From assembly GCF_000369525.1 (NCBI RefSeq), contig NZ_KB850076.1, forward strand, positions 172,844 through 236,843: a stretch of 64,000 nucleotides of DNA. Direction: 5' to 3'. The notes under the pieces are model-generated. The model was given only the letters and a program-made list of their open reading frames with translations, was not told the origin of the DNA and did not search any database. The position numbers and the translations under genes were made by a program. Positions 34,146-42,288 of the stretch are shown here, piece after piece (the stretch's first letter is position 1; each line of letters starts with the position of its first letter). This DNA comes from Acinetobacter higginsii (GTDB taxonomy: Bacteria; Pseudomonadota; Gammaproteobacteria; Pseudomonadales; Moraxellaceae).

Positions 34146-34682
34146 GTGGCACGTGGTACCCAACGTTATACCGATGAAGATTTTGAGTCATTAGAAGGAC
34201 GTGCGAGTAGAACTGAGCAAAAAAAAGCTGTGCAGCGAATGGCAGCTTTGGGTGAGCAATTGGCTCAACTGAATAAAAAACAGATTCAGAAACTTCCAGT
34301 TGATGAGCGTCTCATTGATGCTTTACTTGAAATACAAAATATTAGTGCGCATGAAGCACGCCGTCGTCAATTTTTACGTATCGGTAAATTATTGCGAAAT
34401 GAAGATGAAACCATCATTTTATCTTATTTAACACCGCAGCAAGGTGCTAAAAAACAAATGCAATTAATGCGTTGGGTTGATCGTATGATTGACCAAGGTG
34501 ATCCAGTGATCAATGAGTTTAGTAAGGTGTTTAATGCATCTGAACGCCATACCTTACGCCAGCATGTATTGCGCATTCACCGTGATATGAAACAACAGGT
34601 GAGTGAAGAAGACCTTGCTGCTTCTAAGCTTAAATTTGTGAATTACGTACAACAAGTTGCCTTGTTATCTGAACAAGGTTAA
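34146..34682 (+). CDS. darP: Ribosome-associated protein DarP (YjgA, DUF615)
   Basis: DarP helps late assembly of the 50S ribosomal subunit. The 178-residue, highly charged, all-helical protein has the family features VDERLIDALLEIQ, the HEARRRQFLRIGKLLR block with many basic residues, and RHTLRQHVLRI. It starts at GTG 34146, two bases after npr, within the same short operon. A terminator follows. Confidence 0.92.
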   Translation: MARGTQRYTDEDFESLEGRASRTEQKKAVQRMAALGEQLAQLNKKQIQKLPVDERLIDALLEIQNISAHEARRRQFLRIGKLLRNEDETIILSYLTPQQGAKKQMQLMRWVDRMIDQGDPVINEFSKVFNASERHTLRQHVLRIHRDMKQQVSEEDLAASKLKFVNYVQQVALLSEQG

Positions 34683-34686
34683 AACT

Positions 34687-34719
34687 AAAAAAGAAGTTTC
34701 CAAGGAAACTTCTTTTTTT
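34687..34719. terminator. Terminator between darP and the convergent acyl-CoA synthetase gene
   Basis: AAAAAAGAAGTTTCC pairs with GGAAACTTCTTTTTT around AA, with a T-run after it in both directions. Confidence 0.93.
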
Positions 34720-34721
34720 GA

Positions 34722-36368
34722 TTATGAGTTTGCTGAGCTATCTGCCGCGCGCTCCTTTGCCCATTCTCTTAAAATAAATTTCTGTAATTTCCCTGTCGAA
34801 GTTTTGGGGATCTCAGTAATCACCACATCTTTTGGGACTTTAAATCGAGCGAGTTCTTTTTGACAATGGGCAATGATCTCCTCAGCCGATGCGGATGCTC
34901 CTTGTTTGAGTTCAATAAAAGCACATGGCACTTCTTGCCAGCGTTGATCAGGTTTGGCTACCACTGCGGCAGTAAGCACAGCAGGGTGGCGATAAAGCAC
35001 ATCTTCAACTTCGAGCGAGGAAATGTTTTCTCCACCTGAAATAATAATATCTTTCGAGCGATCCGTAATTTTGGCATAACCATCAGGATGACTCACAGCT
35101 AAATCACCTGTGTGAAACCAGCCACCTTTAAATGCGTCTTCTGTGGCTTGGGCATTTTTCAAATAACCTTTCATCACGATATTGCCACGGAACATGATTT
35201 CACCCATGGTTTGTCCATCATTGGGCACCGGTTGCATGGTGTCTGGATCAAGCACACGCATGCTGTCTTGCAAAGGATAAGGGACGCCTTGACGAGAGTG
35301 GAGTTGCGCTTGCTCCTGAATGGATAAATCGCTCCAGCCAGCCTGTGAAGCACATAAGGCAGAAGGACCGTAGGTTTCAGTCAAACCATAGACATGATTG
35401 ACGTTAATACCAATATTGCGCATCCCCTCAATGATTGCTACAGGTGGAGCAGCACCTGCCACCATAACTTCAACATCATGCTCAAAAGCCGTTTTCTGTT
35501 CGCTTGGCGTGTTGATGAGCATGGACAATACAATTGGTGCGCCACAGAAATAATCTACTTTGTATGCTGCAATGTATTTGAAAATTAATGCCGGATCGAC
35601 ACGACGCAGACAAATATTAGTACCGCCACTGGCTGCAATTGACCAAGCAAAGCACCAGCCATTGCAATGAAACAGAGGTAAGGTCCAAAGGTATACTGCA
35701 CGAGGTTTCATACCGCAGGCCAAAATATTACTTGCGGCATTCAGATAAGCACCACGATGATGATAGACCACACCTTTAGGATTGCCTGTGGTACCTGAGG
35801 TATAACTCAGACTAATTGCATCCCATTCATCTTGAGGCAGTAACCATTCAAAGGCAGGATCACCTTGTGCTATCCATGCTTCATATTCAAATTGACCAAT
35901 TGCAATGTGTTCACCATCAAACTCAGTATCAAAGACATCAATAACAATAATGTCCTGTGGAACAAGCTGAAGTGCTTCTTCAGCAACCTGACGAAATTCA
36001 GGATCGACCAATAGCACTTTAGCTTCAGCATGTTCCAGCATAAAGGCAATGGTCTTGGCATCGAGACGGGTATTCAAGGTATTCAGAACTGCGCCAGCCA
36101 TCGGCACGGCAAAATGTGCTTCAATCATGGCAGGGATATTGGGCAATAGCACTGAAACAGTATCGTTCTTTTGGATACCTAAATGACGGAGCTGATGTGC
36201 AAACTGACGGCAGCGCTGATAAGTCTGCTGCCATGTGATTTGGCGTTGGCCATGGATAATTGCAGCTTGATTGGGATAAATATAAGCAGCCCGTTCCAAG
36301 TAGCGTAAGGGTGATAAAGCAACAAAATTTGCTGGATTTCTGGGTAGTTCGTCATATGCACTTACCAT
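34722..36368 (-). CDS. Acyl-CoA synthetase (AMP-forming)
   Basis: This 548-residue member of the adenylate-forming superfamily is predicted to join a carboxylic acid to coenzyme A with ATP. It shows the P-loop LSYTSGTTGNPKG near residue 190, the adenine motif YGLTETYGP near 328, GWFHTGDLAV near 420, and the C-terminal catalytic Lys region PKTSTGKLQK. It resembles the medium-chain/methylmercaptopropionate-CoA ligase (DmdB-like) branch; the natural substrate is unknown. It stands alone, convergent with darP, and is separated from thrS by 264 bases. Confidence 0.9.
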   Translation of the reverse strand: MVSAYDELPRNPANFVALSPLRYLERAAYIYPNQAAIIHGQRQITWQQTYQRCRQFAHQLRHLGIQKNDTVSVLLPNIPAMIEAHFAVPMAGAVLNTLNTRLDAKTIAFMLEHAEAKVLLVDPEFRQVAEEALQLVPQDIIVIDVFDTEFDGEHIAIGQFEYEAWIAQGDPAFEWLLPQDEWDAISLSYTSGTTGNPKGVVYHHRGAYLNAASNILACGMKPRAVYLWTLPLFHCNGWCFAWSIAASGGTNICLRRVDPALIFKYIAAYKVDYFCGAPIVLSMLINTPSEQKTAFEHDVEVMVAGAAPPVAIIEGMRNIGINVNHVYGLTETYGPSALCASQAGWSDLSIQEQAQLHSRQGVPYPLQDSMRVLDPDTMQPVPNDGQTMGEIMFRGNIVMKGYLKNAQATEDAFKGGWFHTGDLAVSHPDGYAKITDRSKDIIISGGENISSLEVEDVLYRHPAVLTAAVVAKPDQRWQEVPCAFIELKQGASASAEEIIAHCQKELARFKVPKDVVITEIPKTSTGKLQKFILREWAKERAADSSANS

Positions 36369-36451
36369 GTGTCTTGCTCCATTTCCGTTCTTTTCATTTA
36401 TTGGTATTAACCTAGACTGTCATTAAGTCTAAATCATTTAGGCTTTAGTCG

Positions 36452-36480
36452 GAGATCAATCTGAACTGATCTCGGGTTTT
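36452..36480 (+). promoter_or_regulatory. Hairpin with T-run in the thrS upstream region
   Basis: GAGATCA pairs with TGATCTC across an eight-base loop and is followed by GGGTTTTT. It lies about 155 bases upstream of thrS and could be a terminator of an unannotated transcript or an attenuator. The evidence is moderate. Confidence 0.35.
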
Positions 36481-36587
36481 TCTGGTTCAGAGGTTTCATC
36501 CATAGCTAAACCCGTGTAAAATCTTCGATACTTTTTTATCCGCCGTTTTTTATTTTTTGAGGCTTGCCTCAATACATAATCTCGCGG

Positions 36588-36596
36588 TGATATGCT
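36588..36596 (+). promoter_or_regulatory. Possible extended -10 promoter of thrS
   Basis: TGATATGCT fits an extended -10 (TGnTATAAT-like) 37 bases upstream of the thrS ATG. No matching -35 at the ideal distance is seen, as is usual for extended -10 promoters. Confidence 0.35.
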
Positions 36597-36632
36597 CCTT
36601 CGTATAGGGCATCACTCCTTAAGGATTTTATT

Positions 36633-38555
36633 ATGCCAATCATTACTTTACCAAATGGTGATCAGAAACAGTTTGATCATCCGATTTCTGTGATGGAACT
36701 TGCTCAGAGCATTGGTCCAGGTCTTGCAAAGAATACTGTTGCTGGCCGTATCAATGATCGCTTGGTGGATGCTTGTGATTTAATCACAGAAGATGCGACA
36801 GTTCAGATTATTACCCCTAAAGATGAAGAAGGTTTAGAAATCATTCGTCACTCATGTGCGCACTTGGTAGGACATGCTGTTAAGCAATTGTTTCCAGAAG
36901 CGAAAATGGTGATCGGTCCTGTGATCGAAGAAGGTTTCTACTACGACATCTGGATGCCACGTCCATTTACTTTGGATGATATGGCTGCAGTTGAAGAGCG
37001 CATGAAAAAGCTCATCGACCAAGACTATGACGTCATCAAAAAGATGACACCACGTGAAGAAGTGATCGCCGAATTCACAGCACGCGGTGAAGAATACAAG
37101 TTACGCTTGATTGCAGACATGCCGAATGAAACTCAAATGGGCTTGTACTACCATCAAGATTATTTAGATATGTGCCGTGGTCCACACGTACCTAATACTA
37201 AATTCTTAAAATCATTCAAACTCACTAAAATCTCTGGTGCTTACTGGCGTGGTGATGCGAAGAATGAACAGCTACAACGTATTTATGGTACTGCTTGGGC
37301 TGATAAAAAACAGTTAGCTGCTTATATCAAACGTATTGAAGAAGCTGAAAAGCGTGACCATCGTAAAATTGGTAAGGCATTAGACTTGTTCCATATGCAA
37401 GAAGAAGCACCGGGCATGGTGTTCTGGCATCCGAACGGCTGGACGATTTACCAAGTGCTTGAACAATACATGCGTAAAGTTCAGCAAGACAATGGTTACC
37501 AAGAAATTAAGACACCGCAAATCGTAGACTTTACGCTTTGGGAAAAGTCTGGGCATGCGGCAAACTATGCTGAAAATATGTTTACGACGCATTCTGAAAG
37601 TCGTAACTATGCAGTTAAGCCAATGAACTGCCCATGTCACGTACAGGTCTTTAACCAAGGTTTAAAATCTTATCGTGATTTACCAATTCGCCTAGCTGAA
37701 TTTGGTTCTTGTCATCGTAATGAGCCATCAGGTTCTTTGCACGGCATTATGCGTGTTCGTGGTTTTACTCAAGATGATGCACATATCTTCTGTACCAAAG
37801 AACAGATTGGTAAAGAAGTTGCAGACTTTATTAAGCTGACTTTGGATGTATATAAAGACTTCGGTTTTGAAGACGTGCAAATGAAATTGTCTACACGTCC
37901 AGAAAAGCGTGTGGGTGATGATGCACTTTGGGACTTGGCTGAAAAATCTTTGGCAGATGCTTTGGATGATGCTGGCTTGGCTTGGGACTTGCAACCAGGT
38001 GAAGGCGCATTCTACGGTCCGAAAATTGAATTCTCATTGAAAGACTGCTTAGGCCGTATCTGGCAATGCGGTACAATCCAGTGTGACTTCAACTTACCAA
38101 TCCGTTTAGATGCATCTTATGTCACTGAAGATAATGATCGTGATCAACCAGTCATGCTTCATCGTGCAATTCTTGGCAGTTTCGAGCGTTTTATTGGTAT
38201 ACTAATTGAACACTATGCGGGCTTCATGCCACCATGGCTTACACCAATCCAAGCTTGTGTCATGAATATTACGGATTCACAAGCGGAAGCAAGTGAGCAA
38301 GTGGTCGCAAAACTCAAAGAAAATGGTCTTCGTGCTATTTCTGACTTGAGAAATGAAAAGATCGGATTTAAGATTCGTGAGCGTACCCTAGAGCGTATTC
38401 CTTACCTTCTTGTTCTCGGTGATCGAGAAGTTGAAGAAGGTACAGTCAATGTGCGTACTCGCTCAGGAAAAAATTTAGGTACTATGTCAGTAGATGCATT
38501 TATTGACTTAGTGAAATCTGCCGTTGCCGAACGTGGCCGGTATATCGTGGAGTAA
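36633..38555 (+). CDS. thrS: Threonyl-tRNA synthetase
   Basis: ThrRS charges tRNA-Thr. The 640-residue protein has an N-terminal TGS domain (residues 1-62), the editing domain with HSCAHLVGHAV (about 73-83), and the class II catalytic domain with the zinc ligand Cys333 in MNCPCHV, the FTQDDAHIFC motif 2 region and the anticodon-binding C-terminus. AAGGA precedes the ATG at 36633. The GGAG inside its last codons serves as the ribosome site of infC. Confidence 0.97.
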   Translation: MPIITLPNGDQKQFDHPISVMELAQSIGPGLAKNTVAGRINDRLVDACDLITEDATVQIITPKDEEGLEIIRHSCAHLVGHAVKQLFPEAKMVIGPVIEEGFYYDIWMPRPFTLDDMAAVEERMKKLIDQDYDVIKKMTPREEVIAEFTARGEEYKLRLIADMPNETQMGLYYHQDYLDMCRGPHVPNTKFLKSFKLTKISGAYWRGDAKNEQLQRIYGTAWADKKQLAAYIKRIEEAEKRDHRKIGKALDLFHMQEEAPGMVFWHPNGWTIYQVLEQYMRKVQQDNGYQEIKTPQIVDFTLWEKSGHAANYAENMFTTHSESRNYAVKPMNCPCHVQVFNQGLKSYRDLPIRLAEFGSCHRNEPSGSLHGIMRVRGFTQDDAHIFCTKEQIGKEVADFIKLTLDVYKDFGFEDVQMKLSTRPEKRVGDDALWDLAEKSLADALDDAGLAWDLQPGEGAFYGPKIEFSLKDCLGRIWQCGTIQCDFNLPIRLDASYVTEDNDRDQPVMLHRAILGSFERFIGILIEHYAGFMPPWLTPIQACVMNITDSQAEASEQVVAKLKENGLRAISDLRNEKIGFKIRERTLERIPYLLVLGDREVEEGTVNVRTRSGKNLGTMSVDAFIDLVKSAVAERGRYIVE

Positions 38556-38560
38556 TAAAG

Positions 38561-39112
38561 ATTAAACAGCCTGACCGTAACCAACAACAAGGTGCTAAAA
38601 GTAACCGTCCTGCAATTAACGATGAGATCCGTGCGAAAGAAGTACGCCTCGTCGCTGCAGATGGAGAACAAAAAGGTGTTGTTTCATTAAATGAAGCATT
38701 GCGTGCTGCAGAAGAAGCTAATCTTGACCTTGTTGAGATTGTGGCGAATGCAGAACCACCTGTTTGTAAAATCATGGACTACAACAAGCACTTATTTGAC
38801 TTAAAGCAAAAGCAAAAAGATGCGAAGAAAAAACAGCATCAAGTGCAAGTGAAAGAAATCAAATTACGTCCTGCAACGGATGTAGGTGATTACCAAATTA
38901 AATTGCGTGCAATTTTACGTTTCCTTGAAGAAGGAAATAAGGTAAAAATCACTTTGCGATTCCGTGGTCGTGAGATGGCACATCAACAGCTTGGTTTGGC
39001 TCAATTGCAAAAAATTGAAGCAGACGTTGCTGAATTTGGCGTGATTGAACAAGCGCCGAAGATGGAAGGTCGTCAAATGGGCATGTTAATTGGTCCGAAA
39101 AAGAAAAAGTAA
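38561..39112 (+). CDS. infC: Translation initiation factor IF-3 (ATT start)
   Basis: IF-3 keeps 30S subunits apart and proofreads initiator tRNA and start codons. An ATG-based reading would begin only at about 38699 and lose the N-domain. In frame, ATT at 38561 starts KQPDRNQQQGAKSNRPAINDE, giving 183 residues with the complete N-domain (ASLNEAL/EANLDLVEI region) and C-domain (KEIKLRPATDVGDYQIKL; RFRGREMAHQQLG). GGAG at 38549-38552, inside thrS, is eight bases before it. A rare ATT start is the known device by which IF-3 represses its own gene in E. coli. Confidence 0.94.
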   Translation: MKQPDRNQQQGAKSNRPAINDEIRAKEVRLVAADGEQKGVVSLNEALRAAEEANLDLVEIVANAEPPVCKIMDYNKHLFDLKQKQKDAKKKQHQVQVKEIKLRPATDVGDYQIKLRAILRFLEEGNKVKITLRFRGREMAHQQLGLAQLQKIEADVAEFGVIEQAPKMEGRQMGMLIGPKKKK

Positions 39113-39122
39113 TTTTTCTTAT

Positions 39123-39153
39123 AAAAAAGCACCGCTCTCAGCGGTGCTTTTTT
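39123..39153 (+). terminator. Terminator after infC
   Basis: AAAAAAGCACCGC pairs with GCGGTGCTTTTTT around TCTCA, 10 bases after the infC stop. It ends the thrS-infC transcript, so rpmI-rplT further on must have their own promoter. Confidence 0.94.
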
Positions 39154-39282
39154 ATGCCTAAAAATGTATAACCTAATTCGAGATAAATCTGTTAAAAAAA
39201 TTCTCAGCATCATTGGAACAGATGAAAACAAGCTATGATAGGGTTTGTTGATAATTACACTATTTAAAAATAGGAATAAGAT

Positions 39283-39603
39283 ATGTCTACAATTACTGGT
39301 ACTCAACAACTCTCTGAAATTAATCAAAAAGTGGTGCAAGAAGGCGAGGTTTTACCACAAGTCACATTGAAAGATGGTAGTCGAGTACAAACCGGTACCG
39401 TCGCGACCATGCTGCACAATATTAATTTATATAATGCAGGCGTTCGAGGTACGGTTGAAGAGGAGCTCATTTTAGCGGTGCCCACCTTATTTAAAGTCGG
39501 GATGTTTGATTTGTTCTCTGTGGAAGAGTGGATCAATGGCAGTAATGCTGGTCGTAAATTCGTTGGAGAGAAAGCCAAAGAATTCTTGGATAATCAAGCT
39601 TAA
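39283..39603 (+). CDS. Conserved hypothetical protein, 106 residues
   Basis: I recognise this only as a small conserved soluble protein of gammaproteobacteria, without assigned function. It is acidic, has the pattern TLKDGSRVQTGTVATMLHNI and ends VGEKAKEFLDNQA. No signal peptide or membrane segment is visible. AGGAATAAG precedes its ATG, a fair ribosome site. It stands alone between infC and a glutathione S-transferase gene; whether it is cotranscribed with the latter is unclear (gap 128 bases). Confidence 0.75.
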   Translation: MSTITGTQQLSEINQKVVQEGEVLPQVTLKDGSRVQTGTVATMLHNINLYNAGVRGTVEEELILAVPTLFKVGMFDLFSVEEWINGSNAGRKFVGEKAKEFLDNQA

Positions 39604-39731
39604 ATCTTTGCAACATTGTCTTTGAAAACACCGCTTTATTGTTTCTTTTCGTGCTTGTCTACTGATCAATAAGTAGGAAGTGTGCTATAACGCAACAACA
39701 GTCAAGATAACGATGAATAGGACAATATAAA

Positions 39732-40352
39732 ATGATTGACTTATATTATTGGGGTACACCCAATGGCCATAAAATAACAATCGCCTTAGAAGAAATGGGG
39801 CTCGAATATCAGATTTTTCCAATCAATATTTTGGAAAATGATCAGTTCCAGCCTGATTTTTTAAAAATCTCTCCCAATAATAAAATTCCAGCAATTGTCG
39901 ATCAAAATGGTCCAAGAGGTGAACCGATTTCAGTATTTGAGTCGGGTGCGATCCTACAATATTTAGGTCGAAAAACAGGTTTGTTCTATCCGACCGATGA
40001 GCAAGAGCGAGTCGAGGTTGAACAATGGTTGATGTGGCAAATGGGGGGATTTGGTCCAATGCTTGGGCAAAATCACCACTTCAATAAGTTTGCCTCTGAA
40101 CGTATTCCTTATGCGATTGATCGTTATGTCAATGAAACCAAGCGTTTGTATAGTGTCTTAAACAAACAGTTGATTGGTCAAAAGTTTGTAGCAGGCGAAT
40201 ACTCGATTGCGGATATGGCGATCTTACCTTGGGCATTGCGTTACGAATGGCAGGGCATTCAACTTAAAGACTATCCGTATGTGCAAGATTATATTGAACG
40301 CTTAACAGCTCGCCCTGCAATACAAAAAGCCTTGTCGATCAAAGTTGGATGA
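39732..40352 (+). CDS. Glutathione S-transferase, YfcG/YghU-like (Nu class)
   Basis: This 206-residue GST has the N-terminal thioredoxin-like domain with YYWGTPNGHKITIALEEM (the Thr/Asn of PNG bind glutathione in the Nu class) and the cis-Pro NKIPAI and ESGAILQYL motifs. The C-terminal helical domain contains GEYSIADMAILPWA. E. coli YfcG and YghU act as disulfide-bond reductases with glutathione. Its stop overlaps the next gene by four bases, so they are coupled. Confidence 0.9.
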   Translation: MIDLYYWGTPNGHKITIALEEMGLEYQIFPINILENDQFQPDFLKISPNNKIPAIVDQNGPRGEPISVFESGAILQYLGRKTGLFYPTDEQERVEVEQWLMWQMGGFGPMLGQNHHFNKFASERIPYAIDRYVNETKRLYSVLNKQLIGQKFVAGEYSIADMAILPWALRYEWQGIQLKDYPYVQDYIERLTARPAIQKALSIKVG

Positions 40353-40792
40353 ATCAAGGTATTGGACGACACTGCTACTTAAAGCATTGGGCGATTGCGA
40401 TGGGATTGTTGTTGCTTACAGCAATCCTTTGTGCTCAGTTGCAAAAGCTCTATTCAGAGAGTCATTTAGCGGTTTTGGTATTTGCTTTTATTACTGTTTT
40501 AGGGCTCTTATTTTCTACACTCTTTGCTTGGCTACAGCTAGAAACCAAAAATTCATATTGGAGTAGCTGGTTTTTTGCTGGCTTTTTAAGTTTATCCTTA
40601 GTGTTATGTAGCTATCTTGATCATACGGTCTCTATTGATTGGGCTGCGGTTTCTGCGGGGGAAATGCAACTTAGCCTGTACCAAAAAATTATTAGATCTG
40701 ATCTTACATTTTGGCTGTTATTTGTTTTTCCATTCATTTTTTCAGTTATGTATTTTTTTATTCGATCTAAAAAAGCGAAAACTAAAAATTAA
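40349..40792 (+). CDS. Small membrane protein, unrecognised
   Basis: This 147-residue protein has four hydrophobic segments: AMGLLLLTAILCA (about 18-30), VLVFAFITVLGLLFSTLFAWL (about 43-63), FFAGFLSLSLVLCSYL (about 75-90) and FWLLFVFPFIFSVMYFFI (about 121-138), followed by a basic tail KKAKTKN. I do not recognise the family. Its ATG overlaps the GST stop as ATGA, so the two are translated together, but this does not by itself reveal its role. Confidence 0.7.
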   Translation: MNQGIGRHCYLKHWAIAMGLLLLTAILCAQLQKLYSESHLAVLVFAFITVLGLLFSTLFAWLQLETKNSYWSSWFFAGFLSLSLVLCSYLDHTVSIDWAAVSAGEMQLSLYQKIIRSDLTFWLLFVFPFIFSVMYFFIRSKKAKTKN

Positions 40793-40912
40793 TCTTTGCA
40801 AAAGCCATGATTTCGGGCATGTAAGCCTGACTATTTTATAATTGTGTAATTTTTCATCTAGTCGATACATGTTCAAGCTACGATGATTTAAGTTCATCAA
40901 AGATAAAGCCTC

Positions 40913-41764
40913 ATGCAAGCAAAAATATCAGCCCTTTATTTAAAAAAGCTTGGTTTTAAAGGAGATTTCTCTCCAACTTTGGCCAATTTAAAAAGCCTAT
41001 TAAGTCTTCATGTGCAAGCTATTCCTTTTGGTAACTTATCCTCTTTTTTAGGAGAAGAGGTTGCATTAGCGTCAGACCCACTTGCGCAAAAATTATTGAT
41101 TGAAAATCGTGAAGGCTATTGTCTAGAACACAGTACCCTAACCAGAATTGTTTTAACTGAACTGGGTTATGAAGCATATAACGTACTCGGTCGAGTGTAT
41201 TATCAAAGTTCGCCTGTCAGTACTCCGGTGAGAACTCATTTGGTCACACTGGTACGTATTGATCAGCAATTATTTTTGTATGATCCTGGATTTGGAGGGA
41301 TGACGCCGACCACGGTTTTATCTTTTGATAAGATCGGTGAAACACAGCAAACACCACTCGAACCGTTTAGATTTGTTGAAGTTGCCCAGAGTGGTTTGGA
41401 TACGACTGTACTGACAGAAATGACTTATATGTTGCAAGTCTGTATTCATAATCAATGGATCAATGTCTATTCGATTAACCCCAACCAACAAATTGCAGAT
41501 GCAGATGCTGTAGTTGCAAACTGGTACATTTCGACTTCGCCTGAATCCTTATTTACCCAGTATTTAATGTTATCTACTGCCAATGCAGAAATGCGAATAA
41601 CCTTAAAAGATCGTGTTTTAAGAACACATGGCAAAGAAAGCTCTGACAAGAAAGAGTTAAACACCTTGGATGAATTTGAGGATGTGATTAAAACAGTCTT
41701 TCGGATTGATATTTCGCAGGAGATGCTTGAAGCGACTTGGGCAAAATTAACCTTGAATCCATAG
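40913..41764 (+). CDS. Arylamine N-acetyltransferase family protein
   Basis: This 283-residue cytoplasmic enzyme should transfer acetyl from acetyl-CoA to arylamines or hydrazines. The catalytic triad is visible as Cys70 in REGYCLEH, His109 in RTHLVTLV and Asp124 in LYDPGFGG. The N-terminal IPFGNLSSFLG matches the usual IPFENL motif with one change (Glu to Gly), and the active-site segment has REGYCLEH where most have RGGYCFEL. These changes suggest a divergent NAT with a different substrate. It stands apart (121 bases before it) and precedes a YqaA-like gene. Confidence 0.88.
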   Translation: MQAKISALYLKKLGFKGDFSPTLANLKSLLSLHVQAIPFGNLSSFLGEEVALASDPLAQKLLIENREGYCLEHSTLTRIVLTELGYEAYNVLGRVYYQSSPVSTPVRTHLVTLVRIDQQLFLYDPGFGGMTPTTVLSFDKIGETQQTPLEPFRFVEVAQSGLDTTVLTEMTYMLQVCIHNQWINVYSINPNQQIADADAVVANWYISTSPESLFTQYLMLSTANAEMRITLKDRVLRTHGKESSDKKELNTLDEFEDVIKTVFRIDISQEMLEATWAKLTLNP

Positions 41765-41828
41765 CGTTCACGTTATATGGTCTGCTCTTGATGATGTGTG
41801 GCTCCGAGTTTAAGAGAACCTTGTTTTG

Positions 41829-42254
41829 ATGTCTTATTTGTTATTGTTTCTCTCAGCCTTTGGTGCTGCCACCTTATTGCCTTTACAGTCTGAAGCGGTA
41901 TTAATGACCTTGCTGATACAAGGTTTATCCAATCCTTTTTATCTCATCTTGGTTGCGACCATTGGCAATGTCTTGGGTTCCTGTGTGAATTGGTGGCTTG
42001 GATTAAAAATTGAGCATTTTAAAGATAAGAAATGGTTTCCTGTTTCAGAACAACGGTTGTTACAAGCACAGCAGATTTATCATAAATATGGCTTTTATTC
42101 CTTACTACTAAGTTGGACTCCTGTGATTGGTGATCCCATTACCTTGATTGCTGGGTTGATGAAAGAGAACTTTTGGCGATTTTTATTGATTGTCACCATC
42201 GCCAAAGGTGGGCGTTATTTAACGTTATATGCTTTATATATCGGGCTCTTTTAA
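41829..42254 (+). CDS. YqaA-family inner-membrane protein (DedA/SNARE-associated)
   Basis: This 141-residue membrane protein belongs to the YqaA branch of the DedA-like (VTT) family. The N-terminal SAFGAATLLPLQSEAVL, the ATIGNVLGSCVNWWLG motif and SWTPVIGDPITLIAGLM with the conserved Gly/Pro pattern are visible, with four hydrophobic stretches. DedA-type proteins are proposed lipid transporters; YqaA itself has no firm function. GAGAACC lies near the start. A bidirectional hairpin follows, shared with the convergent MFS gene. Confidence 0.86.
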   Translation: MSYLLLFLSAFGAATLLPLQSEAVLMTLLIQGLSNPFYLILVATIGNVLGSCVNWWLGLKIEHFKDKKWFPVSEQRLLQAQQIYHKYGFYSLLLSWTPVIGDPITLIAGLMKENFWRFLLIVTIAKGGRYLTLYALYIGLF

Positions 42255-42259
42255 TGAGG

Positions 42260-42284
42260 AAGGGAAAGATGGGCTCTTTCCCTT
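42260..42284. terminator. Hairpin between the YqaA-like gene and a convergent MFS gene
   Basis: AAGGGAAAGA pairs with TCTTTCCCTT around TGGGC, with a T-run after it in the plus direction. Confidence 0.85.
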
Positions 42285-42288
42285 TTAT

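Noticed and set aside
38699..39112. infC starting at an internal ATG
   Set aside because: This would remove the first 46 residues of IF-3, which are conserved; the ATT start upstream restores them with a good ribosome site.
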